In this document: piece by piece, positions 8,702-16,486 of the stretch
Position numbering within the stretch: position 1 is the stretch's first letter
Layout of the letters: every line of letters begins with the position of its first letter
Assembly: GCA_022451485.1 (NCBI GenBank)
Contig: JAKUQS010000003.1
Coordinates: 62,001 to 126,000 of the forward strand
Source: Gammaproteobacteria bacterium
GTDB taxonomy: Bacteria > Pseudomonadota > Gammaproteobacteria > Arenicellales > UBA868
Length of the DNA: 64,000 bases
Direction: 5' to 3'
Translations under genes and position numbers: made by a program
Notes under the pieces: model-generated
What the model saw: the letters and a program-made list of their open reading frames with translations, nothing else
What the model was told of the DNA's origin: nothing
The model's database searches: none

Positions 8702-9067
8702 CAGAGCATTCCTCCTAGTCGTCAAATCAAAAGTTACTCACCGCCATGACGCATCGGTCGACGGATACGATGCATCCTAACCTATAAACCTCACGAAAAA
8801 CCACCATATTAATCGGGACAGACCAACAGTTGGGCGACACCAACTTGATTTCGCCAATAAAACCCTGCCTTTTGCACCGTAATATGACGCAGAGGCCATT
8901 GATCGATGCATTGGGCATCAACATCAGATGCGCCGACACAATGCCCAACATCGACTGCTTAAGCCAATCAAGCTATCAAGTTTTTTATTCCCGCGAGCGC
9001 ACCGACCGCTATCGGCGCTGGCAACCCGTCGCGGCTATCCTTTGCTCTTCCCACTGCCAGGTGTCGT
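8702..9067. other. 366-bp intergenic region without a supported gene
   Basis: This is the only gap over 300 bp. It should carry the leader and promoter of the TRAP binding-protein gene (AGGAGG at about 8711-8716 on the minus strand). In the leader, GCATCG (8751-8756) and CGATGC (8768-8773) form an inverted repeat with an 11-bp spacer around GTCGAC, a possible operator. Nearer 9067 is an imperfect GCGC-rich hairpin followed on the minus strand by A/T-rich sequence, possibly a weak terminator for the 9068-9937 hydrolase gene. Short open frames on both strands show no ribosome site and no family resemblance. Confidence 0.4.
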
Positions 9068-9937
9068 CTAGCCAGTAACCTGTTTGAGCACACTCGACAT
9101 GATGTCAGAGTCCGCTAGAAAATACTGATCAAGAATACTGAAATGATTGTCCCCCGCGCTCAGCAGACAATCAACAGGCTTATCGGCGAGTGCAGCGTGC
9201 TCGGCATAGCTCAACGACTGTTCAATCCAGCCTGCTGGCTCATCCGCCCCCACGATCACTTTAAGTGGACAGGTCATCACTCGCGGCACACTGAGATAGT
9301 CGTGACGGTTACACAGACTCTCATTGAGATTCAGTTCGGCGTTCACGCTGATTCTTTGTGCCGGTGCCGGATCATAAATGCCACTAATGAGGACTGCGCC
9401 ACGCAGGTTACAGGCCGCAGATTCCTCAGCGGCCGAGTCCTGTGCAAGAATCGCCGCGCCCAGATGCGCGCCTGACGAATGACCTGACAAGCTGATGCGT
9501 TCTGGGTCACCGCCATACGTCCGAATTTCACGCCGAACCCAATCCACGGCCAAACGCGCGCTCGCGACCACTACATCCAGCGTCACTACCGGGCATAACG
9601 GATAGTTGATCACCACAGCCAAGACCCCATGGCGATTAAGTTCCGGACCGACAAAGGCGAAGTCTTCCTTCACCCGACTACGCCAGTAACCCCCGTGTAT
9701 AAACACGTGCACCGGGGCCAGATCGCCTCCCGACGCCACAGGATAAATATCTAGATCCTGCATCCACTGATCGCCGTAACGAATGTCCGCATGACGTTGG
9801 GCCAGTGCGATCCGGTTTCGCTCAAGGCGCGCCTCACCGTAACGCTCGGAATCAGATACTGCGTGACGCGGATTAAAGTGCCACTCCATCTCATCCACCG
9901 TCATCGAAGCCCACTTGGCCCGGGTTGTATTCGTCAT
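9068..9937 (-). CDS. alpha/beta hydrolase, kynurenine-formamidase/esterase type
   Basis: 289 aa from ATG 9937, preceded by GGAG; the frame extends further upstream but into the preceding ridA-like gene. Seen: oxyanion motif HVFIHGGYWRS, of the HGGxW type found in bacterial and eukaryotic formamidases and carbohydrate esterases; nucleophile elbow GHSSGAHLGA; an Asp in VIVGADEP; and catalytic His in DNHFSIL near the end. These give a complete Ser-Asp-His triad without a signal peptide, so it is cytoplasmic. It is the last gene of the 13255-9068 operon and probably hydrolyses a small amide or ester intermediate. The true substrate is not evident. Confidence 0.85.
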   Translation of the reverse strand: MTNTTRAKWASMTVDEMEWHFNPRHAVSDSERYGEARLERNRIALAQRHADIRYGDQWMQDLDIYPVASGGDLAPVHVFIHGGYWRSRVKEDFAFVGPELNRHGVLAVVINYPLCPVVTLDVVVASARLAVDWVRREIRTYGGDPERISLSGHSSGAHLGAAILAQDSAAEESAACNLRGAVLISGIYDPAPAQRISVNAELNLNESLCNRHDYLSVPRVMTCPLKVIVGADEPAGWIEQSLSYAEHAALADKPVDCLLSAGDNHFSILDQYFLADSDIMSSVLKQVTG

Positions 9938-9959
9938 CCGCCGAATCTCCCAATAACCA

Positions 9960-10424
9960 TCAGTTACAACGCACAACCAATTCAATCTCAACAGGCGCAC
10001 CGCGGGGGAGTTCGGCAACGCCAACTGCTGATCGGGCATGGCGGCCCGACTCGCCAAACACATCAATCAATAAGCCAGACGCCGCATCGATAACTGCCGG
10101 CTGCTCTGAAAAGCCCGGCGCCGACGCAACAAAACCAACCAATTTGATAATCCGTTCAACGTGGGAAAGATCGCCAAGTGCATCCTCTAATACAGACAAA
10201 CCGTTTAAAACGCAGGATCTCGCACAAGCCATGCCGCCATCCAGATCAACCGCCGCACCAAGACTCCCTGTGTGTACCAAATCCATCGAATCGCCCTGCC
10301 ACGGCAATTGACCGGACACCCAGGCAAGTCCCTGGTCCACCACCACTGCCTGATAACTGAACGCCGGTTTGCGTGGCGCCGGCAAACTGAGGTCAAGCGC
10401 TTCGAGTCGTTTTCGAATCGTCAT
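9960..10424 (-). CDS. RidA/YjgF-family protein (UK114-like subgroup)
   Basis: 154 aa. Seen: VDQGLAWVSGQLPWQGD near the N-terminus; IIKLVGFVASAPGFSEQPAV; and the C-terminal FGESGRHARSAVGVAEL followed by PRGAPVEIELVV. The Arg in RSAVG corresponds to the residue that binds the substrate carboxylate in RidA. The GRHARSAVG variant and the length of about 150 aa place it in the YjgF_YER057c-like-1 subgroup rather than with classical RidA. Classical RidA hydrolyses reactive 2-aminoacrylate-type imines to 2-oxoacids; this subgroup is poorly characterised. It lies between a CMD-family gene and an alpha/beta hydrolase on the same strand with short gaps, so a role in the same catabolic path is likely. 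Confidence 0.88.
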   Translation of the reverse strand: MTIRKRLEALDLSLPAPRKPAFSYQAVVVDQGLAWVSGQLPWQGDSMDLVHTGSLGAAVDLDGGMACARSCVLNGLSVLEDALGDLSHVERIIKLVGFVASAPGFSEQPAVIDAASGLLIDVFGESGRHARSAVGVAELPRGAPVEIELVVRCN

Positions 10425-10469
10425 ATTGGGGCACTCATTTTCTATTCAATAACTATGGTGTATGGGATA

Positions 10470-11021
10470 TCACGGCCCCAGTGGCTCCGGTTCACCGTCC
10501 GGTAGAGGCATATCGAACACATTCAGTGTGGCAGACACCAGACAGTAATAACCCACAATGCCCACCAGATCGACCAGACCGCGCTCACCCAACGCAGCCA
10601 CTGCCTGATCGTACAATATTTGATCTACCGTTCTGTCACGCAACAGTTGCCCCACGAAGGCATACACAACGCGTTGGTCAGGCTCGACCAGGTCAGGCTC
10701 CTGGTGGCAACGAATCGCTTCAATCACGGCTGCGGAGATACCGGCTTCAAATGCCATTGGAGCATGCGCATACCATTCAAACTGCGACCGCCAGTGCCGG
10801 GCTACCACCAGAATTGCCAGTTCAGACAGCGCTGGGGGCAACGATGTCGAGTATCGACAAAAAGCGCCCAAGTGCTGCGCCCGATCGGCGAGCTCGGGGC
10901 TGTGCAGCCAGGCATGGAAGGGACCGCGCGCACTACCTCGGGGACCCGCCAGTATGCTGTCATACACCGCCTTCTGGGCCGTATCCATCTCCGCGGGGTT
11001 CAGTTCAGGAATTCTTGGCAC
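10470..11021 (-). CDS. carboxymuconolactone decarboxylase family protein
   Basis: 183 aa from GTG 11021 (MPRIPELNPAEMDTAQKAVY), with AAGGAA eight bases upstream. Seen: GPRGSARGPFHAWLHSPELA; LPPALSELAILVVARHWRSQ; FEWYAHAPMAFEAGI. These match the all-helical CMD/AhpD-like fold, in the branch carrying E-W-x-x-H in place of the CxxC of AhpD, so it is unlikely to be a disulfide reductase. Members decarboxylate or dehydrate small acids, or have unknown functions. A 102-bp AT-rich gap with two palindromes separates it from the upstream dehydrogenase gene, so it may have its own promoter or control site. Confidence 0.85.
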   Translation of the reverse strand: MPRIPELNPAEMDTAQKAVYDSILAGPRGSARGPFHAWLHSPELADRAQHLGAFCRYSTSLPPALSELAILVVARHWRSQFEWYAHAPMAFEAGISAAVIEAIRCHQEPDLVEPDQRVVYAFVGQLLRDRTVDQILYDQAVAALGERGLVDLVGIVGYYCLVSATLNVFDMPLPDGEPEPLGP

Positions 11022-11047
11022 GGTATCAGTTCCTTGTGACTATCAAC

Positions 11048-11060
11048 GCATAATTTATGC
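11048..11060. repeat. 13-bp palindrome GCATAA-T-TTATGC
   Basis: Perfect 6-bp arms around one base, 27 bp upstream of the CMD-family start codon. Its position and AT-rich setting suggest an operator or promoter element, but a chance palindrome cannot be excluded. Confidence 0.4.
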
Positions 11061-11077
11061 TACTTGCCCATTGTAGT

Positions 11078-11098
11078 GCGCAATTAAAAATTGAGCGC
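11078..11098. repeat. imperfect inverted repeat GCGCAATT/AATTGAGCGC
   Basis: Arms CAATT and AATTG around AAA, extended by GCG/CGC with a two-base bulge. It lies 26 bp past the stop of the 3-hydroxyisobutyrate-dehydrogenase-like gene on the minus strand. It could act as a weak terminator or processing hairpin for the upstream genes, or as a second regulator site together with the palindrome at 11048. Confidence 0.35.
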
Positions 11099-11123
11099 TG
11101 AGGTTATTGACTCACTCTTCGCA

Positions 11124-12017
11124 TTAATCAAGCAATCGACTCAGCACCGGGAAATAATCGTCGCCATAGCCCGCATTAATACTCTCCTGAAGACGGCGAG
11201 CGACCAGCTCAGCCCCATCTGCACTGACTCCCGCCGCCGCAGCCAACGCCAACGCATAATCATTATCCTTCAGTGCATAACGTGCGGAGAATGCCGAGGT
11301 GGGAAAAATTTCTGGTAACAACGCGTTCATACCATGGTTGCGCAGTGCAAAGCTGTCGGCTGATCCTTTTGCCAGCGTCTCGAGCAGCACCTGGTCATCC
11401 ACACCGGAGCGACGCGCAATGTGCAGCGCCTCAGCCAAGGCAGACACCGTCTGGAACAACACCATGTTATTCATCAGCTTAACGATCTGCCCGGCACCGA
11501 CATCACCACAATGGGTAACGTCCTCTCCCATATGGCGCAACAGCGGTTCCAGCCGCGCATAAATACTTTCCGCTGCTCCCACCATGATGCTCAGAGTCCC
11601 TGCTTCGGCGGCAGCCCGCGTCCTGGCAACCGGCGCATCGGCGAATGCGACTGACTGCTCCATCGCCAGTAAGGCGATCTCTCGAGTCAATGCCACCGGT
11701 GAAGTACCAAGATCGACCAATGTCGATCCAGCATCCAGTTGAGACAACAATCCCTCTTTACCAAAACACACCGCCGACACGGCATCTCCATCGGGCAACG
11801 ACAAAAAAACAATCTCTGCCGCGCCAACCTCCTGTACTGTCTTGGCCGGCGCCACACCGATCTTCGCCAATCGATTCAGCGGCGCCGAGTCCTGATCAAA
11901 AGCAATCACAGACCGCCCCGAACAACGAGCAAGATTACGACACATCGGCTCACCCATGACGCCAAGACCAATGAATCCCAACGGTGGACCCTCAGAGAGA
12001 CCGACTTTATTGCTCAT
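11124..12017 (-). CDS. NAD(P)-dependent beta-hydroxyacid dehydrogenase (3-hydroxyisobutyrate dehydrogenase family)
   Basis: 297 aa. Seen: Rossmann motif LGFIGLGVMGEPMCRNLAR near residue 14; TLVDLGTSPV; substrate-loop region DAPVARTRAAAEAGTLSIMV; and GAGQIVKLMNNMV, containing the catalytic Lys of the family G-x-G-x-x-x-K-x-x-N-N. The substrate loop normally reads DAPVSGG; here S-G-G is A-R-T, so the substrate may differ from 3-hydroxyisobutyrate or tartronate semialdehyde. It starts 6 bp after the stop of the upstream alpha/beta hydrolase gene, so the two are co-transcribed. Cytoplasmic, presumably oxidising a hydroxyacid or reducing a semialdehyde in the operon's pathway. Confidence 0.88.
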   Translation of the reverse strand: MSNKVGLSEGPPLGFIGLGVMGEPMCRNLARCSGRSVIAFDQDSAPLNRLAKIGVAPAKTVQEVGAAEIVFLSLPDGDAVSAVCFGKEGLLSQLDAGSTLVDLGTSPVALTREIALLAMEQSVAFADAPVARTRAAAEAGTLSIMVGAAESIYARLEPLLRHMGEDVTHCGDVGAGQIVKLMNNMVLFQTVSALAEALHIARRSGVDDQVLLETLAKGSADSFALRNHGMNALLPEIFPTSAFSARYALKDNDYALALAAAAGVSADGAELVARRLQESINAGYGDDYFPVLSRLLD

Positions 12018-12023
12018 CTAGGC

Positions 12024-12875
12024 TCACGACAATTGACGTATCTCATCCAGTACTGGCAAAAGGTAGCGGCGAAACTGATCCGGATTCTCACTCATCGGGA
12101 AATGCCCAAGCTGCTCCATTATGGTCACCTGGGCTCCCTCGATGCGGGATGCCGCCTCTCGTGTGTGCTCAGGAGAGCACGAATAATCGTACTCTCCTGT
12201 CAAGAGAAACACAGGGCAATCATTGGTATCGATATCGCCCAACTGATCACGGATATCGCCATCAATCATATAAAAGTGAAGATCGCCCTTGAATACACCG
12301 GGACCGCTTTGCATGTAATGCCACAGTGTTTCCCATCGATCGGGGTCGGGACTCTGCGGACCAATCAGGCCGTAGACGTACCCTGCGCTAACCTCTCCAC
12401 CGTGCACATCACAATGGTGCAACCAGCTCGTGTCGTAATACGGGTCGACATGACCCGAGGACTGCAGTCCGATCACTGCCCGCAATGCAGACCCATAAGT
12501 TCGCGCTAAATTCAGCACCACCCGCCCGCCGATCGAACAACCCATCACTATGGGTTGCTCCAATTCGAGAGATTCCACAAAGCGCATGATCATTGTCGTA
12601 TAGGCCTCGGTCGTCAGGCAATATTCTTCCTCATGCCAACCACTAGGGGGGGAAGACTTGCCATGCCATGGCATATCAAACGCAATAACGCGAAAATTTG
12701 AGGTCACCGCGGGATCGGTGAAAAGCGCACGGTATTGACGCGTATCCGAACCCGCCGTGTGCAGACAAACCAGCGGAATGCCTTGGCCTGCCTCTTCGAA
12801 GTAGAGGCGATGCTTCCGCCCATCAAGATCAAGACTCAGGTAGCGTCCAATCGTCGGTTCCAATAGAGCGCTCAT
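12024..12875 (-). CDS. alpha/beta hydrolase
   Basis: 283 aa from ATG 12875, which shares one base with the upstream stop (TGATG) and has GGAGAGG just before it. Seen: PLVCLHTAGSDTRQYR (oxyanion region); IAFDMPWHGKSSPP; nucleophile elbow MGCSIGGRVVLNLA; acid residue in LLTGEYDYSC; and catalytic His in EQLGHFPMSENP. This is the classical arrangement of C-C hydrolases, esterases and lactonases. It is translationally coupled to the SCP2-like gene upstream, an arrangement suggesting that the two act on the same, probably hydrophobic, compound. The reaction is not evident from sequence. Confidence 0.87.
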   Translation of the reverse strand: MSALLEPTIGRYLSLDLDGRKHRLYFEEAGQGIPLVCLHTAGSDTRQYRALFTDPAVTSNFRVIAFDMPWHGKSSPPSGWHEEEYCLTTEAYTTMIMRFVESLELEQPIVMGCSIGGRVVLNLARTYGSALRAVIGLQSSGHVDPYYDTSWLHHCDVHGGEVSAGYVYGLIGPQSPDPDRWETLWHYMQSGPGVFKGDLHFYMIDGDIRDQLGDIDTNDCPVFLLTGEYDYSCSPEHTREAASRIEGAQVTIMEQLGHFPMSENPDQFRRYLLPVLDEIRQLS

Positions 12876-13255
12876 CACCTCTCCATCAACAACCGAGGCA
12901 TCGCTAAGACCTGCTTGATATAAATCAGGTTGGCCATCAATGGTTGCAGGTTTCCCTCAACAGACATCTCGCCGGTTTTCCTCAGCGCAAAAATATCATT
13001 GTCTCCAGGCGCAGGTAGAGGTTGCCAGAATCGCTGCCACACTGACTCGGATGCTCGAACAGCAAACGACCAGGACGGCATCACGAAGGGTCCGTGCTCC
13101 ACCTTCAGTAACCGTCCTTTGTCAACGTGCACAAGAAATTGCGTTGTGCCGGCCTCAACGAGAAAGACATTGCTAAGCCAGCGTCCTCGTCGAATCAGCG
13201 CCGTATCCTGATTCACCAGCGCTGGCAAGCGAGTCATCACTTCATTGCTATTCAT
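12875..13255 (-). CDS. small protein with possible SCP2-like lipid-binding fold
   Basis: 126 aa, first gene of the minus-strand operon, not firmly recognised. Seen: FLVEAGTTQFLVHVDKGRLL, then HGPFVMPSWSFAVRASESVW, then MSVEGNLQPLMANLIYIKQV. The order (beta hairpin, S-x-x-V-x-x-S/W-x-x-F, G-[DN]-x-x-x-L-M-x-N-L) resembles SCP2 sterol-carrier domains, which bind hydrophobic ligands, but the match is by eye. No signal peptide or membrane segment. Its stop overlaps the next start. It may present a hydrophobic substrate to the hydrolase encoded next. Confidence 0.6.
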   Translation of the reverse strand: MNSNEVMTRLPALVNQDTALIRRGRWLSNVFLVEAGTTQFLVHVDKGRLLKVEHGPFVMPSWSFAVRASESVWQRFWQPLPAPGDNDIFALRKTGEMSVEGNLQPLMANLIYIKQVLAMPRLLMER

Positions 13256-13303
13256 TATTCTTTTTAGGGTGTATTAAAAAAATTAAGTCAATTATGCTCA
13301 ACG

Positions 13304-13334
13304 ACTATACAACAGCGAACAACCCAACTGTCTA
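13304..13334 (-). promoter_or_regulatory. candidate sigma70 promoter for the 13255-9068 operon
   Basis: On the minus strand TAGACA (13329-13334) and TATAGT (13304-13309), each 5/6 to consensus, are separated by 19 bp, 49 bp before the first ATG. The spacer is longer than the optimum of 17 bp. The 138-bp divergent region also has to hold the promoter of the MFS gene. Confidence 0.35.
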
Positions 13335-13393
13335 GGGTTGAGATACCATGTCCTTTATCTTGCGCTTCGTCTGTGCCCCAACACCGCTCTGCC

Positions 13394-14662
13394 ATGAACC
13401 CTGACCAACCAACGCGTTTGCACTACGCCTGGATTATTGTTGCGGTCGCCTGTCTTGTGGTGTTCGCTGCACTGGGACTCGCCCGCTTTGGATACGGAGT
13501 CGTGCTGCCTGCCATGCAGGCTGATCTGGGTCTCAATAATGCCGAGGCCGGCCTTCTGGCTAGTGCTAACTTCTTTGGCTACCTGGCAATGACCTTGGTC
13601 GGGGGCATGGCGGCCACTCGCTTCGGCCCACGCTACGTCATTAGCATCGGACTGGCGCTGGCCGGCGTCAGCATGATCATGACCGGCCTTTCCGACGAGT
13701 TCTTTTTTGTGGCTTTGTGGCGCATGCTGACGGGAATGGGTAGCGGCCTCAGCAACGTGCCGGTTATTGGTCTGCTCGCCGCATGGTTTGGTTCTCGCCG
13801 CATTGGGACAGTCACCGGATTAGCCGTCACCGGCCCATCTTTCGCCCTCATCGGACTCGGTAGCCTGGTGCCATGGACACTGGAGGTCTTTGGCGATGAC
13901 GGTTGGCGGGTCTGCTGGTACGCGTTCGGCGTAACTGCCCTCCTGATTGGTATTGCCGGGTTCGTACTGTTGACACAGCGCCCTGAAGACAAAGGCCTCC
14001 GACCGATTGGGGAAAACCCCGCATCCAAAACAAACCCCGCGGACACGAAAAGGCATCGACCACAGTGGAAAGCTATTTATCGGTCCTGGACTGTGTGGCA
14101 TTTGGGTATGGTCTACGGCGGATTTGGCTTCTCGTACATGATCTATCTGACGTTTTTCATCAAGAAACTTACTGCAGAAGCCCATTACAGTGACCACGCA
14201 GCCGGCGAACTTTTCATGCTCGTGGGATGGTGCAGCCTGCTGTGTGGCGTCATCTTCGGCACACTGTCTGATGTCATTGGCCGCAATTGGGCGCTTATGA
14301 TTGTCTATCTGTTTCACAGCACTGCTTTTGCGCTTTTCGTTCTATGGCCGACCGACATCGGCTTTACCCTGTCCGCCATCATATTTGGTCTCAGCGCCTG
14401 GAGTGTCCCTGCCATCATGGCCGCAACCTGTGGAGAATTGCTTGGTGCGCGACTGGCGCCTACCGCGCTGGGCTTTGTGACCCTCTTTCATAGCGTAGGT
14501 CAGGTCGCTGGCCCCTACGTTGCAGGTGCGATGGCAGACGCCACCGGCTCATTTGATTCCTCATTTCTGCTGGCGAGCGCCACTGCACTGGCAGCTGCGA
14601 TTGGCGCCGCGTTCCTGCGAGTGAAACCCCTGTCTGATAATGACAATCAACTACAGGCCTGA
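13394..14662 (+). CDS. MFS transporter
   Basis: 422 aa from ATG 13394 (MNPDQPTRLHYAWIIVAVAC); a GTG 21 bp upstream is open in frame and neither start has a clear ribosome site. About twelve hydrophobic segments in two halves separated by a charged loop near residues 200-225 (KDKG-like RPEDKGLRPIGENPASKTNP region). Seen: ARFGYGVVLPAMQADLGLNN in helix 1-2, GGMAATRFGPRYVISIG (loop 2-3 motif A region) and a second-half GTLSDVIGRNWALM loop. These are major-facilitator signatures of a drug- or organic-acid-type carrier in the inner membrane. It is divergent from the 13255-9068 catabolic operon and likely imports its substrate or exports a product. Confidence 0.9.
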   Translation: MNPDQPTRLHYAWIIVAVACLVVFAALGLARFGYGVVLPAMQADLGLNNAEAGLLASANFFGYLAMTLVGGMAATRFGPRYVISIGLALAGVSMIMTGLSDEFFFVALWRMLTGMGSGLSNVPVIGLLAAWFGSRRIGTVTGLAVTGPSFALIGLGSLVPWTLEVFGDDGWRVCWYAFGVTALLIGIAGFVLLTQRPEDKGLRPIGENPASKTNPADTKRHRPQWKAIYRSWTVWHLGMVYGGFGFSYMIYLTFFIKKLTAEAHYSDHAAGELFMLVGWCSLLCGVIFGTLSDVIGRNWALMIVYLFHSTAFALFVLWPTDIGFTLSAIIFGLSAWSVPAIMAATCGELLGARLAPTALGFVTLFHSVGQVAGPYVAGAMADATGSFDSSFLLASATALAAAIGAAFLRVKPLSDNDNQLQA

Positions 14663-14749
14663 CCAACCAGCTACCATCACTCAGCCTTAAGATAAAGGAC
14701 ACCAGTACACTTCTACCTGAACGTACATCACTAGATCGAAGGAGGCACT

Positions 14750-15277
14750 ATGAGTCGTTTATTTGGTCCGATTCGCCAGATGGGTTACGTCGTCCGCGAC
14801 ATCGAGTCTGCAATGCGCCATTGGATCGATGTTTGCGGGGTTGGTCCTTTCTTTTATGTCGACCGACTACCGTTAATTAACTTTCAGTACCAGGGTCAAT
14901 CCGGTGACCCTCACCTTTCCATTGCTCTTGCCAATTCTGGAGATGTACAGGTTGAACTGATTCAACAAAAAGATGACACCCCCACCATGTATCAGGATTT
15001 TCTCGGGCGTGGCCTTGAGGGGCTACAACACTGGTCCAGTTGGCCAGAGGACTTCGAAGGCTACTACGAAACTGCGCTGAAGGCGGGGTATAAAGTCGGC
15101 CAAGAAGCCGACAGCCCGCGCGGGCGGTTCGTCTATTTTCTTAACGAAGGGCACCCGGGTACCGTCATTGAGATGGCAGCCTTAACACCCGAACGTCGGC
15201 GCATCTTTGATGGTGTTCGTGAGGCGGCGGTTAACTGGGACGGTACGGAACCCATTCGGCGCGAATGGCCTGGCTAG
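14750..15277 (+). CDS. VOC (glyoxalase/dioxygenase fold) family protein
   Basis: 175 aa with an excellent AAGGAGG site. Seen: IRQMGYVVRDIESAMRHWID then GVGPFFYVDR at the N-terminus and GTVIEMAAL near the C-terminus, matching the Glyoxalase_4 type of vicinal-oxygen-chelate protein, single repeat pair. Gln in the first motif and Glu in VIEM are candidate metal ligands; a mid-protein His in LQHWSSWPEDF is another. Related proteins are epimerases, lyases or extradiol-like enzymes, so the reaction cannot be named. It lies 87 bp after the MFS gene on the same strand and may belong to the catabolic cluster. Confidence 0.85.
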   Translation: MSRLFGPIRQMGYVVRDIESAMRHWIDVCGVGPFFYVDRLPLINFQYQGQSGDPHLSIALANSGDVQVELIQQKDDTPTMYQDFLGRGLEGLQHWSSWPEDFEGYYETALKAGYKVGQEADSPRGRFVYFLNEGHPGTVIEMAALTPERRRIFDGVREAAVNWDGTEPIRREWPG

Positions 15278-15325
15278 ACTGTCGGCGATTGCCAGCAGGC
15301 ACCACAAACAGGTCTATCAACGCCG

Positions 15326-16471
15326 CTAGCTTGTTAACGACTCGGGCGACTCGATCAGTGCCTTGAGATCCGTTAGAAAACGAGCACACGGTGCGCCATC
15401 GATCACCCGATGATCAAAAGTCACTACCAGCGTCGCTATTTGACCCACTTCAACCGCTCCACCGGCCACCACCGGCGCAGAACGGATGCGCCCCACCCCG
15501 AGAATTGCCGCTTGGGGTGGATTCAGCACGGGAGTAAACCAATCGACACCAAGACCGCCGAGGTTGCTGACGGTAAACGTCCCATTCTGGAAATCAACAG
15601 GCTCCAGAGATCCGACCCGGGCTTTGTCGGCTAATCTCCGCACCTCGGCAGCGATCTGTGTGAGGCTGAGGTTTTCAACATCGCGCAAAACCGGCACCAC
15701 CAGTCCTGCTTCAATATCGATCGCTACGCCAAGATTAATGCTTGAATACTGATGAACCGCATTGTCGATCAATGCGGCATTTAACCGAGGGTGCACCTTT
15801 AAGGTCACGGCAGTGGCTTTAAGAATGAGATCATTAATGGATGGCAGTGCGTCAGCCGTATCTCGCCAGCCCTGTTCGTGCTGTGCGCGCAGCGCCATCA
15901 GCGCACCGCAGTTGACTTCGACCCCTTCTGTCACATGAGGAGCGGCCGCCCAACTGGCGCCGAGGCGTTCAGCCGTCGTGCGTCGGATACCCGCCAGGGG
16001 AGTCACTTCCACACCTTCATCAGCCACTGGCGTTGGAGGCGACGCCGTGCCTTCATCGATGGCTCGCTGCACATCTTCCTTGGTCACACGACCACCAGGT
16101 CCTGTGCCGGTAATCGCCTCCGCATTTACCCCATGGCGATCAGCTAGCCTTCGAGCCACAGGCGTTACGCGCGAGCCCGCCGGCGCGCTCGATGCGGGCG
16201 CCGCCGGTGCCTCTACCTCGGGCAGTACTTCATCGGCCTCGCCAATCCAAGCTAACAGGGCCCCGACATCATACTCGCCGTCAGTCTGACCTACGATTCG
16301 AAGCAAAACACCGGCGACGGGCGACTCGACCTCGACCACTGTTTTGTCCGTCTCGATCGACACCAATAGCTGCCCTTCCGTAACATGGTTACCCTCACTG
16401 ACATGCCATTCGACCACACGACCTTTCTCCATCGTGTGGCCTAGCGCTGCCAGGCGAAACTGTGTGGCCAT
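15326..16471 (-). CDS. 2-oxoacid/acetoin dehydrogenase complex E2 (dihydrolipoamide acyltransferase)
   Basis: 381 aa. Seen in order: one lipoyl domain with SIETDKTVVEVESP, Lys43 being the lipoylated residue; a Pro/Ala-rich linker near 85-100; the E3/E1-binding domain VTPVARRLADRHGVNAEAIT then GPGGRVTKEDVQRA; and the catalytic domain ending TFDHRVIDGAPCARFL with the HxxxDG active-site His and Asp. This is the minimal single-lipoyl form seen in acetoin and branched-chain complexes. It follows the E1 beta gene by 15 bp, so E1alpha-E1beta-E2 form one operon. No E3 lipoamide dehydrogenase gene is adjacent, so the complex would use E3 encoded elsewhere. Substrate (acetoin versus a 2-oxoacid) is unresolved. 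Confidence 0.92.
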   Translation of the reverse strand: MATQFRLAALGHTMEKGRVVEWHVSEGNHVTEGQLLVSIETDKTVVEVESPVAGVLLRIVGQTDGEYDVGALLAWIGEADEVLPEVEAPAAPASSAPAGSRVTPVARRLADRHGVNAEAITGTGPGGRVTKEDVQRAIDEGTASPPTPVADEGVEVTPLAGIRRTTAERLGASWAAAPHVTEGVEVNCGALMALRAQHEQGWRDTADALPSINDLILKATAVTLKVHPRLNAALIDNAVHQYSSINLGVAIDIEAGLVVPVLRDVENLSLTQIAAEVRRLADKARVGSLEPVDFQNGTFTVSNLGGLGVDWFTPVLNPPQAAILGVGRIRSAPVVAGGAVEVGQIATLVVTFDHRVIDGAPCARFLTDLKALIESPESLTS

Positions 16472-16486
16472 ATCAGAACCTCGTCA

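Noticed and set aside
8830-9078. 82-codon open frame in the 366-bp gap, plus strand
   Set aside because: Starts with a non-ATG codon, no ribosome site, no recognisable motif, and it overlaps the end of the 9068-9937 gene.
13633-14317. Long minus-strand frames inside the MFS gene
   Set aside because: The plus strand has a clear membrane transporter; antisense frames are expected shadows at this GC.
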